Shown here: piece by piece, positions 52,835 through 64,000 of the stretch | Layout of the letters: every line of letters begins with the position of its first letter | Position numbering within the stretch: the first letter of the stretch is position 1 | Origin: Theocolax elegans | Lineage: Eukaryota; Arthropoda; Insecta; Hymenoptera; Cerocephalidae | NCBI GenBank assembly: GCA_026168455.1 | Contig: CM047428.1 | Span: 36,321,255-36,385,254, forward strand | DNA: 64,000 nucleotides | Reading direction: 5' to 3' | Position numbers and translations under genes: made by a program | The notes under the pieces: model-generated | Seen by the model: the letters and a program-made list of their open reading frames with translations, nothing else | What the model was told of the DNA's origin: nothing | Database searches by the model: none

Positions 52835-52964
52835 GCGCGGGGTGTCCTGTCCCCGTATGCGGCGCGTCCCCCGGATGGCGGATGGGGGAATGCTGATCAC
52901 GCTTGTGTCAAGGGTAGAGGTGAAATAAAATAGCCTCCGTGGACCAAACAGTTCACACAGAATT

Positions 52965-54450
52965 ATGAGCAAGCGAGTTGAATACATAATACCCCAAACG
53001 GGCAGCTCCAAACTAGGACAAAATCCCGCCGTCGGTTCCAATCGGGTGAAAGCCCCGGTGGCGGACGCTGTCCTCATCGATTTTAGGGGAGGCCACCAAC
53101 TGCTTAGTTCTAGGAGCACGTAAGAGGTGGGGTACACGAAAGAAAACCCCCAACTGCAGCTGCCATTGCTGACGCTGAGGCTTGCTTCTGCAAGCAGATT
53201 ACGAAGTGGCAGCGTTACCAGCCTTGACAGTGTCATCAGCGGCATTTCTGCTCACAGTAAAGAATCTCAAGAAGAGATAGAGGTATTTCGCAAGGAAGAG
53301 GTACGAGAAGGTAGAGAAGGCGCAGGTGAAGATCGACTCCACTTATGACCATCTAAAGAGCGAACTCCAGGCAATGTTAGCAGCTTGCGCAAAGCAGCCG
53401 ACCATTTTCATGGTCGTCAAAAAGGGGATGAAGACCGTAGGCACTCTTGTACAAGGCCTCTACGGGAAAACCAAAGAGATGTTTTCGGCAGTCGACGATT
53501 ACAAGTGTCGAGTCAAGGATTATCGAGTTGGCTACAAGAATCGTCGGCGGCCTAAGCGAAGAGGCATAATTGCTAAAGCCATTGCAGTGGTTGCAGCAAA
53601 GATACAGGCTCAGAAGAGGAGCAGGGAGAGCCCTTAAAGCTCCCCCATTCCTCCCGAGGTTTCTCAAAGCCGAAAGAAGAAGAAGCCTCGAAAGGAGATA
53701 CCATCACCTGGCAAGGATCAAGAATAATCTAAGGTCATGTCTGTGGTGGGGAAAAAACTGACGGCCAAGTCAGGACGGGCGCCTATTGATAGTAGAAAGC
53801 GCCAGAAGGCGCCGGTATCCACTCTGGTGATTACTATCGCCAGGAACCATACATTTGCTGAAGTTCTGGGGAAGCTCCGAAAGGAAGTCAATCCGGACAA
53901 CAGCGGTGTGCAAGTTCTGAGCGTGCGTCCATCAGGCAGGGAGAAGTCCTGCTCAGTCTGGGTAAAATGACGGACTTCTATTAAAGGTATGGGAGAAGTT
54001 CGAGTCCGAGATCGAAGAGTTATCCTGGAGATCAGAAACCTGGACGCTTTCATAACGAAAGACAAAGTGGTGGAAGCCCTTAACAAAGTGCTCACGTCTC
54101 CATCTAAGGCCCGAGAGGTAGCGCTTTTGGGCCCCAACCGCAGTCAACAAAAGACAGCAATCGAGAAGATCACAAGAGCGCTGACAAGCTGAAGTCGATG
54201 CGGCATCTCTGCGTCGGCTTTGTAAGCTGTCGCGTTCGGGATCGAGTTTTGATCGAGAGGCACTATCGGTACCTATACTTCGGCCACACGAAAAGGGAGT
54301 GGACAGGTCCTCGTTATGCTACAAGTGCGGCGTGGCTGGACACAACCTTAAGAATTGCAATAGTGTTCCCCAATGCTTTCTTTGTCCAACAAACGGGTAC
54401 TCAGAAAATAGCTCATATGACGAGGTCCGTAAGCTATGCCATTTTAGGCG
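52965..54450 (+). pseudogene. R1-type LINE ORF1 (gag-like), broken
   Basis: An ATG at 52965 opens a Ser/Pro-rich start with one TAA at 53121. The next pieces (53326-53637, 53737-53970, 53989-54192) carry a coiled-coil-like region (YDHLKSELQAMLAACAKQPT), VSTLVITIARNHTFAEVLGK, LRKEVNPDNSGVQVLSVRPS and RVILEIRNLDAFITKDKVVE. The last part, in another frame near 54318-54420, holds the CCHC knuckle CYKCGVAGHNLKNC followed by CFLC. This order is typical of R1-clade ORF1. At least four frame changes. No endonuclease or RT follows, so the 3' part is gone. Confidence 0.7.
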
Positions 54451-54485
54451 CGCTTAAAACCGCTAGAAAGGTCGCTTCACAATAA

Positions 54486-55750
54486 GTGGCAGTCTCAATG
54501 ATGGATGAAGTATAAAAAATAGAACCGCATGACGCAAGTCATAGACGCGCCTCCCAGTTTAAAGTAATATGAAAAACAGTTCCGGGCTGGGTAGGTAAAA
54601 ACGTAGGGTTTGGAGTTTTAACCGGTAAGAATCCGGCACTGGCGACGAGTGCGGACCTCTATCCTCGTCTTATGTAAGATGTGATGGAAATCGTCACACA
54701 ATCTATTCACAATGAATAGAATATTTAAATTCGCTAGTTGTAAGTCGTCGGAGCCTTTGGTATGTCAAGGCCAACCGATGACACTTGTTTGTTTCATTTA
54801 CGAGTATACAATTACGCGCGCGACAATACGTAGGGATGAGAGCGCGAGAGAGTGTGTGTGTGTTCCCCAATCTCATCCCTTTTTCGGAAAATTAGGCGAT
54901 CGCCTAGTCAGTGAATATCAGTCCGCCGATCGAGTATATTTTTACCCGGAAGTACGCTCGGTCAGTCGAGGGTACATACGCCGCCAAGTGAGACGAGACC
55001 CTGTGCACGGTTTCGCCGAAGCAGGGTCGAGCACGCGGCTCCGGTCGGGCACCTGTTATTGTGTGTGTACAAATGCCAGTGTGTGACTAAGGACTGAGTT
55101 GTACGCAAGTGCAAGCGTAGTTTGCGAACGCACTCGCCACGGCATTGGTCCGCCTTCACCACAGCCGACGTCCGACCTCCGCTGCCCAGGAGGTCGTTGA
55201 GGACCGCAGGATCGGCTGGGCCAACCACGGGGCGTCGTCCGGTAAGTTAGTTTATTACTACCGTGACACCCCCTTTCCCGAGTGTGTATGTGAGTGAAAC
55301 CTCGGGAGTGTGTTCGTGTACGCCGGTACCCGAACAGCGGGTTCTGGGAGCTAAAGTCTGCCGCAAGCGAGGACCTCGATCCGGCAGGCTTCCCGGGACG
55401 CCGCGGATCGCGGGCAGCGAGAATCCCCCTGAACAGCACAGCGAGGAAAGACTTTCGCGAGAACCCGATCATCATCGGCTCTCTCCGCTTGCGCCTGCGA
55501 GTTGGAGTGACAGAGAGAATCCCTAGTCACAGGGAATCGGAGTTAGGTGCTAGGCGGACTATTCGGTGTGTGAGTGAGAGAGATAGCGCGATGGCCTGGC
55601 CCTTTCGCGTGTGTAAAGTCTTCGCAGCTGGTTTCGCGGATAGAAATCGCTAGAAGACACTATTATAAACATTAATTATTTAGACTTGTGAGCAAGATAA
55701 ATAATTAATTTAAATTTGGTGCGAGTATTACGAAGAAGCTTCCAATTGAG
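54486..55750. other. GC-richer LTR/leader-like region
   Basis: Many short GC-rich frames without motifs. A GAGAGTGTGTGTGTG run near 54846. TTATAAACATTAATTATTTA at about 55664 and TTTGGTGCGAG at 55728 could be an LTR end and primer site of the gag remnant that follows, but the LTR borders are not visible. Confidence 0.35.
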
Positions 55751-55761
55751 TTTAAACGCAA

Positions 55762-57560
55762 ATGGCGAAGAGGCAGAGTGCCGTGAACGCCTTTTGCGTC
55801 ACTGGATTAGATGTGTAGACATTAATCTGGAAATCTTGTGGTTCCCAGAGTACGATGAGAATGTAAGAACAGAGCCTGCATAAGCCTCTAGTATGTCAGA
55901 AACTATGGAAAATTAGGAAACCTCGTTCTAGAAAAGGGAGTGTGGTTCCTTCAGGAACGGAAGTTTCCTGCGAGTACTAGATGTCGGATCGCGAAAGGTT
56001 TGCTAGTGACAGAGCATACATTCTTGAAGAAGATGGAGCTCAGTCACCAAGTGGTATGTCCAGAAACTCGCCAATGAGTACTGCACAAGCCCAGGGTTAG
56101 CATCTACAGGTGGTAGACCTAAACGGTTTGGTGAAGTACCGGCAGCGAACACGACCACGGCTGCAATCCCTTATGTTCCTGTTTCTGTGGCTGCAGCCAC
56201 ATGCACAACCACTACGTCGACGGTTAAGACCGTGACGACTGCTCACCTGGGAGGGTTTTATGCATCCGTACATTACCTCCCAATTGGGGATCAGAGACAC
56301 AGCGGACATCTTGGTACTAGAGAGAGGAAATTGCCAACACAACATTTTGACATGAATTCGCAGGCGGACGCCGATCGTCGAGCGTTACGTGGATACACCT
56401 CTAGATAATATGACAATAGGCAATTCGAGGCCAACGCAACCGTACGTCAATATGTTTATGATAGAAATGGATGTGACTTTCCTAATGACGTCAGCATTCA
56501 ATCTCACGACAAACCGATGATTGACTCAAGACGTCGTGACACCTCTTCTAAGACTTGTGTAGGGCAAGATAGAATAGAGAGGCGTGAGTACACAACTTCT
56601 AACAGAAAGCCACGACAAAATCGTTCTGTGAGTAGAGCCTCAAGCAACGATGAACGTCGTGATGAATATACGGAGAGACGTACTCATAAACGTCAGTCTA
56701 ACCGTAAACTCGACAACCGAACTTAACCGGAGGCTAAGTCCGGTGATAGATCACAGCGAGAAGTCGGACAGATGTAGAGAAACGCCTCGAGAGAAGCGTG
56801 CGGTAGCCACATGCGATCACGGTACTCAGACGGATTCGTCCGATCGCGAACATACTCGTAGGAGATCCGAATCTCAGAGAGCAACAGGAGGCCGATAAGA
56901 GACTAGGAATTCTCCTACCAGTAGACGTAGGAGTTCCTGGACGGATAATGGAGATGACCCTCGGGAGAGAAACTCTTACGAGACCAGGCCAAGGTATCGT
57001 AAAGATGATAACTGAACGCACGACCAGAAGAGTTTCTGAACCATTTGCACGACTTCAGAAGTGACAACGAATTCTCAGATCGCAGGATGTTTAGTGCCCT
57101 GCCCGATGTGTTCTCAAAATCAACTCTGTTCTAGTATAGAACAGTTTAGTCATCTCTTTGAGATTGGCATGATTTTGAGATCGAGTTCCTCGATGAGTAT
57201 TGCCGTATCATAAATGACGAAGATTTACTCATGGAATTTCGAACAAGAACACAAAATGAGCGAGAANNNNNNNNNNNNNNNNNNNNNNNNNNNNNNNNNN
57301 NNNNNNNNNNNNNNNNNNNNNNNNNNNNNNNNNNNNNNNNNNNNNNNNNNNNNNNNNNNNNNNNNNGAACTACGAGGACGAGCGGGATGCTACGAGTCCC
57401 GATCGTCATTCGTAGCCGGATAGTCTCACCGAGCACACCAAGTATTTTTCCATAGATCAGTTAGTAGTTTTTCTTATAGAAATATAGATAGACGTAGTAG
57501 TTCTGAGAGTGATAGTAGTCGAGCCGTTATTTTTGGAAGAAGATCGTTTTATTGTTGCGG
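55762..57560 (+). pseudogene. Gypsy-type gag remnant, split by the assembly gap
   Basis: Basic, Arg/Ser-rich frames (55980-56093, 56517-56726, 56650-56898) are followed by a capsid-like core: FLNHLHDFRSDNEFSDRRMF then SALPDVF (about 57033-57112) and HDFEIEFLDEYCRI...LLMEFRTRTQNERE up to the gap. These fit the Ty3/Gypsy capsid pattern (FL..L.......S....F.ALP..L...A..W; DF...L...F). After the gap an Arg/Ser-rich stretch ends in FYCCGK, the start of a CCHC knuckle, at about 57560. Several stops and shifts. Confidence 0.5.
57267..57366. other. Assembly gap (100 N)
   Basis: Exactly 100 N, the usual placeholder for a gap of unknown length. It lies in the gag remnant, so the missing sequence is probably capsid coding. 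Confidence 0.99.
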
Positions 57561-57564
57561 TAAG

Positions 57565-58106
57565 TGGGCTGCACGGCCACCCGTTAATTTACTAGTAAAT
57601 CGAGCATATCGCCGGGGATTTCTTGCGCGTCGCGTAAAGACCTCCTGCGTCCTTTCTATATAATAAATTATCGGTGACCGGAAGATCGGGCTAGTTCGCG
57701 GGAATTTATTAATAAAAATCTTTTCTTTTTATTGTTGTTCAAAAATTGTAACGGTGATCACCCGTAGTGATCGGAAATTTAAATAAATAAATAAATCGAA
57801 ATAATTATCGATTTGATCTAACTAAAATTATTGAGTCCTCTAATTTAACGACCTTTACCTCGACAATTTACCGCCACGTGTTTCTGAAGGAAATAGGATT
57901 CGTCGTTGGTTTCGCCACCTCCGTATTGGCGTTGGAGCCACGTCCTGAGGAGTCGTACCGGGAAGTTAATTGTATTGGTAAGACCTGGCGCCCAGTGTAA
58001 TAATAAATACGGTCTTACCGGATTTAAAGGTAACATATATATATATTAAATAAAGTGGAACCGAGTAGCGTGGTTTACGGGCCACGAAAGTGAGGACCAC
58101 GTTACA
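57565..58106 (+). repeat. Candidate 3' LTR interrupting Helitron 2
   Basis: Right border sharp: ...GACCACGTTACA ends at 58106 and Helitron coding sequence resumes at once (ISTRYVCPLEAMYRLKEF). Left border less sure: TGGGCTGCACGG directly after the gag knuckle start. Contains CTATATAATAAATTATCGG (about 57656) and ATTAAATAAAGTGG (about 58046). If correct, pol is deleted between gag and this LTR. Confidence 0.45.
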
Positions 58107-58139
58107 ATTTCTACAAGGTATGTTTGTCCACTAGAAGCC

Positions 58140-59090
58140 ATGTATCGTTTGAAAGAATTTAAATTACACTCTCTATCACACACAATATACAGATTAGCTG
58201 TACATCTTAAAGATGAACAATATGTTTATTTTAAACAAGGATCTGAAGATAAATTAATTAATAAAAACTATCAAACAACTTTAACGAGTTGGTTTTTACT
58301 AAATTCATCTGATGCGAAAGCAAAAAAATTTCTTTATTCTGAAATTCCTCAATATTATGTTTACGATAAAATAAAAAAAGAATGGAATGGGCAAAAAAAG
58401 TTTCATAAACCCATATTAGTCAGAATGTATCATGTACATCCTAAAGATCGAGAACGATTTTTTCTTAGATTATTATTACTTCATATACGTGGAGCGGAAT
58501 CTTTTGAAGATTTACGCTCATTTGAAGGCGTTATTTATAATACATTTTATGAAGCATGTATGATTAGAGGTTTAATCATTACTGATAATGAATGGGATAA
58601 ATGTCTAATGGAAAATAGTTGTTTTCAATTTCCACGTGCACTATGTGAACTTTTCGCTTTTATTATATCTTTTGATTGCAATTGTAATGCCTTGGAACTT
58701 TATAATAAGTATAAAGAACATTTCTTTGATCCAAAATTACCTGAAATTTTAGGAGAACAAAAGGCTTTAAAAATTATAGATAACATTTTATCAATGCACA
58801 ATTTAACATTGCAGCAATTTAAATTACCAATTATTGATAATGAAAATGACAATGATATTTTTTATAATGATATTGTTAATAATAAAAATAATGAACTGGA
58901 AATATTAATAAAATCTTTAACGTCTGAACAAAAACTAATTTTTGATGTAGTAATAGATGCAGTTAATAATAAAAGTAAAGAAAATTTATATTTTATTGAT
59001 GGCCCTGGTGGTAGTGGAAAAAGTTATTTATTAAATGCTATTATAAGAGTTGTCAAATTGAACAAAATACCAGTATTAGCAGTTGCTTGA
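58140..59090 (+). pseudogene. Helitron 2 helicase, N-terminal part with Walker A
   Basis: 316 codons, with homology starting 33 bp upstream (RYVCPLEAMYRLKEF). Order: the EAMYRLKEF...SHTIYRLAVHL segment joining Rep to helicase, FHKPILVRMYHVHPKDRERF, FLRLLLLHIRGAESFEDLRS, then the P-loop FIDGPGGSGKSYLLN (Walker A at codons 288-295). The frame stops at TGA 59088-59090, where LAW*TGI is expected, so a Trp codon has become a stop. In a working copy the protein unwinds DNA during rolling-circle transposition. Confidence 0.9.
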
Positions 59091-59523
59091 ACTGGTATTA
59101 CAGCAAATTTATTAATACATAGTAAAACTCTTCACTCGTTAAATTATCATTTAATTTAAATGAACAATCAACATGCAATATTTCTACAAATTCAAAACTA
59201 GGTCAACATTTAAAAAATATTAAATTATCTGGGATGAAATATTAATGACTTCCAAATATGCATTAGAAACTATCAATATTTTTTTCAAAGATTTATGTCG
59301 CAATAATATACCATTTGGTGGTAAAATATTAGTAACATCTGGTGATTTTCGACAAACACTTCCTATAGTCCGTTTTGGAAACAGAACTCAAATATTAGAA
59401 TCGTGTGTAAAAAGTAGTTTTGTATGGCAATTGTTTAAAAAATTAACATTAAATAATAATTTAAGATTGATCAATCCCAATAGTGTGTTCAAAAACGTGG
59501 TTATTAAATATTGGAAAAAATAA
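59091..59523 (+). pseudogene. Helitron 2 helicase, middle part
   Basis: TGITANLLIHSKTLHSLNYH directly after the stop, then a shift. A WDEI(L)MTSKYALETI Walker B region spans the ATG at 59245. Then FGGKILVTSGDFRQTLPIVR (motif III) and SSFVWQLFKKLTLNNNLRL. Out of frame after 59480. Confidence 0.85.
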
Positions 59524-59935
59524 AAATGGTACAAAATTTGAAATCGATGATACAGTTATAAAAATTCCGAATGAATTAATTACTTTTAATAATTTGATAG
59601 ATGATATTTTTGGGAAAAAAATAAATATTAACGATGATATATCTACTCTTAAAGATAAAGTTATTCTTTCACCAATGAATAGTGATGTTTTAGCGATTAA
59701 TAATGAAATTATTGAAAGGATTGAAGGTGACAATAAGATATATTTAAGCATTGACAGTATTAACAATGATGAAAATAATAAATATAATAGATTTTTTAAA
59801 TTCATTAATGCCTAATGGTTTACCACCACATAAATTAGTATTAAAAAAAGAAATGATCGTTATGTTACTTAGAAATTTACATTTAGATGGAGGTTTATGT
59901 AATGGTACCAGACTCATTATATTACTGAATTAAAG
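59483..59935 (+). pseudogene. Helitron 2 helicase, linker part
   Basis: WLLNIGKNKN...IPNELITFNNLIDDIFGK, VILSPMNSDVLAINNEIIER, SIDSINNDENN, then in the next frame (59751-59933) LMPNGLPPHKLVLKKEMIVM and LLRNLHLDGGLCNGTRLIIL. The GLCNGTR motif is intact, unlike in Helitron 1. Confidence 0.85.
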
Positions 59936-59988
59936 CAGTATTCTATACATGGAGAGATATAATAACAGGAAAAAATTCAGAACAAATT

Positions 59989-60228
59989 GTGATGATTCCA
60001 AGAATAGATTTGTGCCCATCAAAGGATGAGATACCATTTAATATGATTAGACGACAATTCCCTATTAGACCAAGTTTTGCTATGATTATTAATAAATCTC
60101 AAGGTCAATCATTTAAAAAAGTGGGTCTATATTTACCAAGACCTGTATTTAGTCATGGTCAATTGTATGTTGCATTATCAAGAGTTACTGATGAGAAAAA
60201 TTTGAAAATACATTTTTTAAATCAATGA
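59989..60228 (+). pseudogene. Helitron 2 helicase, C-terminal part
   Basis: 79 codons: [40 protein letters not shown] and [20 protein letters not shown], the last Pif1 motifs (V and VI, with the INKSQGQ and ALSR residues). Natural C-terminus: the TGA at 60226-60228 fits the family's usual length. Confidence 0.9.
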
Positions 60229-60359
60229 AAATAATTTATGTGAGAATGCAATAGTATATACGACAAATATAGTGTTTCTGAAGTGTTTTTGATAAATAAA
60301 AAAAAATTAATTTTTAATATTAAATATTAATTTACCAAAAATATTAACATTATATACTT

Positions 60360-60690
60360 ATTCAAAAAATTTTAAAATAATAAGTTTTCTGCAATAAACA
60401 ACATTTTTATACAACAAAAATTAAAAAAAAATTATTTTTTAAAATAATTAATTGTCTGCATGAAGCGACATTATTTAATATAAAATTATTAACAAAAAAA
60501 AACAAATTTTACAATTAATAAGTCGTCTGAGTTCAGCGACATTTGATATATAACATTATTTACGAAATAAACAAATTTTAAAATAAATGAACTGTCTGCA
60601 TCAAGCGACATTTGTTATAACATTAAAAAAGAAACAAGCAATTTAAAAACTAAAGAATTGTCTGCATTAAGCGACAATTGTTATATAACA
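60360..60690 (+). repeat. ~70-bp tandem repeats with TGTC...GACA stem
   Basis: Four clear units (GTCTG near 60452, 60524, 60591 and 60659) and one decayed unit near 60388. Each has TGTCTGCATnAAGCGACA, able to form a TGTC/GACA stem, in an A/T-rich frame. It lies in the 3' region of Helitron 2. Confidence 0.75.
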
Positions 60691-61848
60691 TTAAAATATG
60701 TATATAATATGTATATATAATATAAAATACATAAAATATACAAAATTATGTATATAACATTCGCAAGCTGTTACAATGTAGCAATTATCATACAACCATA
60801 ACCCACTATAACAATTCGAATCCTACAGAGCAATTTCAATCTTATTAAAAACCTCTTCTATTGACTTAAAAGTCCTTCTTCTTCTGTTTCTTGTAAAAAT
60901 ATTTTTGTATTTTACATTATTCTGTTGTATAACATACGATAAACCTATTAATGATTTTTTTTATTTTTAATGCAGCCATATTTTGGACTTAATATTTTAT
61001 AAATTTAGAAACATTTATATAATTTAAAATAAGTTACTTTTAAATGTATAATATTTACGATGATTATATATTTATATTTTTTAAATATATAATATTTTTT
61101 TGCCATTTTTTCAGCAATTGAACATTTGTTTGATAAAAATATATTCATGCAAAATATTTTAGATTTTAATGTGTATGAAAATTACGTTCATAATATGACA
61201 GTCTCAAGCCTGTAGATGCAGAGAGAATTTATACTATTGTATATTTATTGAATAGAAGTCCGTAGCCTGAGCGAAGCGAGGGTGTCAAATAAGATGAGTT
61301 TAAATAAAGTTTATACAATTAGATTGTAAACATTTACAATTGAACGTAACCCTAGTGGAAATAATTCGGTATTTTTTGAAAGTATGCAGTAAAGTGGGTC
61401 GGTGTTTATCAAATCTGTAATATTTGAAACATTTTTCCAATTTTAACAAAGTTTGGCCTATTTTTGTATACTTTAACTCATTTTAGACAATTATTTTTGC
61501 GCAATAAATGTTAGTAAAGATTCCGAAATGTTTCTAAAGTTGCGAATAGTAAACCAAACACCTTGCTAAAACTGAAAAAATTATGGAAATATTATAGATT
61601 TATTTAGTTTTTTTTAATATAAAGATCGGTCCACTTTTGGCGTATTTTGAAGTATTTTCGTTGAAAATATTGAGTAAATAAAATTTATAAAACATTTATA
61701 AAATGAATATCGTAATGAACAAAATTTAAAAAACTGTAAAATAATAATTGTATAATTTCTAGAATGTAAAAAATTGTACAAAATATTTTGGTAACTACTC
61801 TAAATATTATAGTAAATGGCATGGTAAATAGTATACTAACCGAGGGAG
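60691..61848. other. AT-rich 3' region of Helitron 2
   Basis: No gene. TGAGCGAAGCGAGGGTG at 61268-61284 resembles the terminus-like motifs at 25181 and 49229 and could be an internal or competing Helitron end. Confidence 0.45.
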
Positions 61849-61875
61849 CGGTAGCGACCGAGGTAGAACGGCTAG

Positions 61876-62547
61876 TTTAATATTAAGGGGGTTTCATACA
61901 CAATTTTTGATGATTAATTAATAAAAAAGTATGTGAAAAAATAAGAGAAGAAGCGCCTTGGTTTATTGACAATCTAATAACTGTGTGCTTAATTTTAGAT
62001 TAAAATATTATTGCGTTTTCGAGAAAAATCTTACCAAAAATATCAAATTTTTTCACCTCATTGAGGTTAGGTTCACATTTGTTGGTAAGACTTTTCTCAA
62101 AAACGCAATATAATTTTAATCTGAATTTCGGCTGTCAGTTAGATTATCAATAAACGAAGGCGCCTCTTCTCTTACTTTTTCACATACTGTTTTATTTACA
62201 AATTTATTACTAATAATCGCGATTGCCGATAAGGTAGGGAGGATAAATATTGACCATGGCACCCCGTTAACTCAATGTGCATATTATGTACATAAATATT
62301 ATTGTACAAAAGAAAATTGTACATAAATAAAATTATATCAGATTAAATTAATATTATTAAGTAACGAAATAATGTGTATTAATAATTACATCTCAGGCAT
62401 TAACAGTTAATACTTGACTTTTGTAATTTTGAATACAAAATAGAAATGAATGAAAGTTTAACTGTTAAGAACTGCCTCAAATAATACTTAACTGCAAAGA
62501 AATATTCATTTGCTCCTATTTAAGTCATCAGATCTTAACTGTTAAGA
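61876..62547. other. AT-rich spacer with an inverted pair
   Basis: TTATTAATAAA...GAGAAGAAGCGCCTTGGTTTATTG (61915-61970) and its mirror (62145-62205, AATAAACGAAGGCGCCTCTTC) bracket ~170 bp that also mirrors (AATATTATTGCGTTTTCGAG / AAAACGCAATATAATTTT). A small foldback element of about 290 bp. Confidence 0.55.
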
Positions 62548-63597
62548 AACATTCTCAATGCTACATTCACAAACAGTTACAAAAATAATAAAAACATATT
62601 TGTAGACATTTCAAAAAGCCCAGTTAGAATTTATTTTAATGGTATTAATTTCAATGGAATAAACATATTTTTAAACAAATATATATTTAGTAATATATAT
62701 GGCAGCAATTTCATATTAATTGTAACTAGGCTTTTTGAAACGTCTATAAATATGTTTTCATTATCTTATTGCGTAACTGTTTGGGAATATAGCAGATAGA
62801 AGATAGTAAATCATGCAATAGAAAATACTAAAATCAGTATGGAAGTAATAACATCTCTTTAAGATTATATTATTTAACATTTCAAGTACATATATTTCAT
62901 TAATCCAATTGTTAAATATCAAAAAGACCTTCTACAAATTTGTAAAAATTCGCAAGTATGATGTAATTTCGATTATACACTTTAGCAATTCTTATCTTAC
63001 TTTATAAAAACTTGAAATCATCAAGTTTTCTGCTGAAAAGTTTAGTACATTTACTCAAAAAGTATACATTACTTTTTAACATTATAATTAACAAGTATAA
63101 TTGTTAGCCCTGGCGTATCTTACATCAATAAATAAACAATATAATATTAATAATAATACTCGTTTGTGCATATTAATTTCTCTATTTTTGTATTTTATTT
63201 TAAACCAATAAAATAGAGATATTTACGTTTCAATACATTATGGAGAAATTAATATCGTACAAATGTATGAATATTACCTCCATACTGATTTTAGTATTTT
63301 TTATTGCATGATTTACTATCTCCTATCTGCTACATTCACAACAGTGACAATAAGATAATGAAAACATATTTATAGACGACTCAAAAAGTCTAGTTACAAT
63401 TAATATGAAATTGCTGCCATATATTACTAAATATATATTGTTGTATTGAAATTGTCCATATTTTTAAAAGTATGTTTATTCGATTAAAATTAATACCATT
63501 AAAATAAATTCTAATTGGGTTTTTTGAAATTTGTACAAATATGTTTTTATTATCTTTGTAACTGTTTGTGAATGTAGCATTGAGAATAGACTGAGAA
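62548..63597. repeat. Nested inverted repeat built from two MITE-like palindromes
   Basis: Two ~240-bp palindromic units (about 62560-62795 and 63345-63585), each with ends GCTACATTCACAAACAGT / mirror, and inner CAAAAAGCC...GGCTTTTTG. They lie in opposite orientation with shared flanks (AATCAGTATGGA / TCCATACTGATT side). The middle, 62880-63270, is AT-rich and partly mirrored. Confidence 0.7.
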
Positions 63598-63599
63598 AT

Positions 63600-63660
63600 G
63601 ATAGATAATGAAAGTTAAGCAGCATTGACCGCGGTTAATAAGTGGATAGATGAATAACTA
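63600..63660 (+). repeat. Truncated 5S-like SINE fragment
   Basis: GATAATGAAAGTTAAGCAGC then ATTGACCGCGGTTAATAAGT and GGATAGATGAAT match the 5S-like head of the SINE at 48600-48675, decayed. Body absent. Confidence 0.6.
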
Positions 63661-64000
63661 ACATAAACAGAAAAATGTGTAATACTTTTTTTTATTTATT
63701 TTATGTTTTCTTGACAATTTTATTTGTTTTTACCTAATTTTTTTAGAGAATTATCTAAAAAAATTTATTTTATTTATTTTTCAGAAAAATCAGTACTGAA
63801 TCAGCGTGAATTTTTTTAACAGTGTATTGATTTGACACTGATTCTGAATTGATTGAATACTGAATTTTTAAGGGTACAATGCCCTTCTTCAATTGAATAA
63901 TTTCGAAATTGATATAGTACTGATTCCATAATAATACAACATTGATTCATTACTAATTTTGTACTAATTCAGTAATAAATCAGTTTTGCGTTTTGGTGAG
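63661..64000. other. AT-rich end of window
   Basis: TACTGATTC/ATTGATTC-like words recur from 63790 to 63985 (degenerate ~20-40-bp repeats). No gene. Confidence 0.4.

Larger units (their letters stand above)
58107..61875 (+). mobile_element. Helitron remnant 2 with 3' terminus
   Basis: Helicase coding from 58107 to 60228, then ~70-bp tandem repeats and AT-rich DNA. The 3' terminus is a hairpin CGGT-AGCG-ACCG (61849-61860), an 11-nt spacer and CTAG at 61872-61875 followed by T, the canonical Helitron end. The 5' half (Rep domain) is absent, cut off at 58107 by the LTR. Confidence 0.7.

Noticed and set aside
53377..54150. Minus-strand frames of 96, 139 and 65 codons
   Set aside because: Antisense shadows of the R1-type ORF1 pseudogene.
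54712..55653. Several GC-rich frames of 87-139 codons on both strands
   Set aside because: Overlapping frames on both strands without motifs; a by-product of GC-rich leader-like DNA with few stops.

Overview
This window reads as transposon-rich, AT-rich nuclear DNA of an arthropod, most likely an insect. I infer this from the mix of element types: a BEL/Pao retrotransposon, Ty3/Gypsy remnants, LINEs with PHD-type ORF1 proteins, an R1-type LINE ORF1, Helitrons and a 5S-rRNA-derived SINE. I recognise no host housekeeping gene, no intact tRNA or rRNA gene and no CRISPR. Nearly every long open frame belongs to a mobile element and is broken. There is a 100-N assembly gap at 57267-57366.

Layout. 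1-5.5 kb: a rearranged Gypsy-type remnant (RNase H, integrase, an extra 3' ORF) inside inverted repeats, then an inverted LTR copy. 5.69-5.96 kb: a type III hammerhead ribozyme motif followed by an exact 76-bp tandem duplication. 6-13.3 kb: AT-rich repeats, possible small exons, and a ~4.6-kb inverted duplication (7387-11968). Its left arm carries a solo LTR and its right arm a 538-bp insertion. 13.79-19.03 kb: a young BEL/Pao element with near-identical 497-499-bp LTRs and a 5-bp target duplication, lacking RNase H and most of integrase. 19.66-24.77 kb: a minus-strand Helitron interrupted by a TA-flanked long-TIR element (20700-21708) and a second insertion. 25.5-26.5 kb: another palindrome.

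26.6-47.3 kb is the most striking block. At least seven fragments of non-LTR retrotransposons of CR1/Jockey type lie in (CT)n-rich DNA. On the plus strand the flanks are CT; where the elements run on the minus strand the flanks are GA. The CT strand is therefore always the element's sense strand. Most 3' ends carry a GGGG-loop-CCCC hairpin, then a short tandem tail, then CT. Two foldback elements, one with tRNA-like sequence in both arms, are inserted in this block.

47.3-64 kb: AT-rich repeats, a 446-bp 5S-rRNA-derived SINE with a 17-bp target duplication (48580-49025), LTR remnants, a SAP-like ORF, an R1-type LINE ORF1 pseudogene, a Gypsy gag remnant split by the gap, and a plus-strand Helitron whose 5' part is cut off by an LTR. 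Its helicase lies at 58.1-60.2 kb, with ~70-bp tandem repeats and a hairpin-CTAG 3' terminus at 61875. Nested inverted repeats and a second 5S-like fragment follow.

The genes do not form a pathway. They are successive layers of nested insertions, and their order can partly be read from who interrupts whom.
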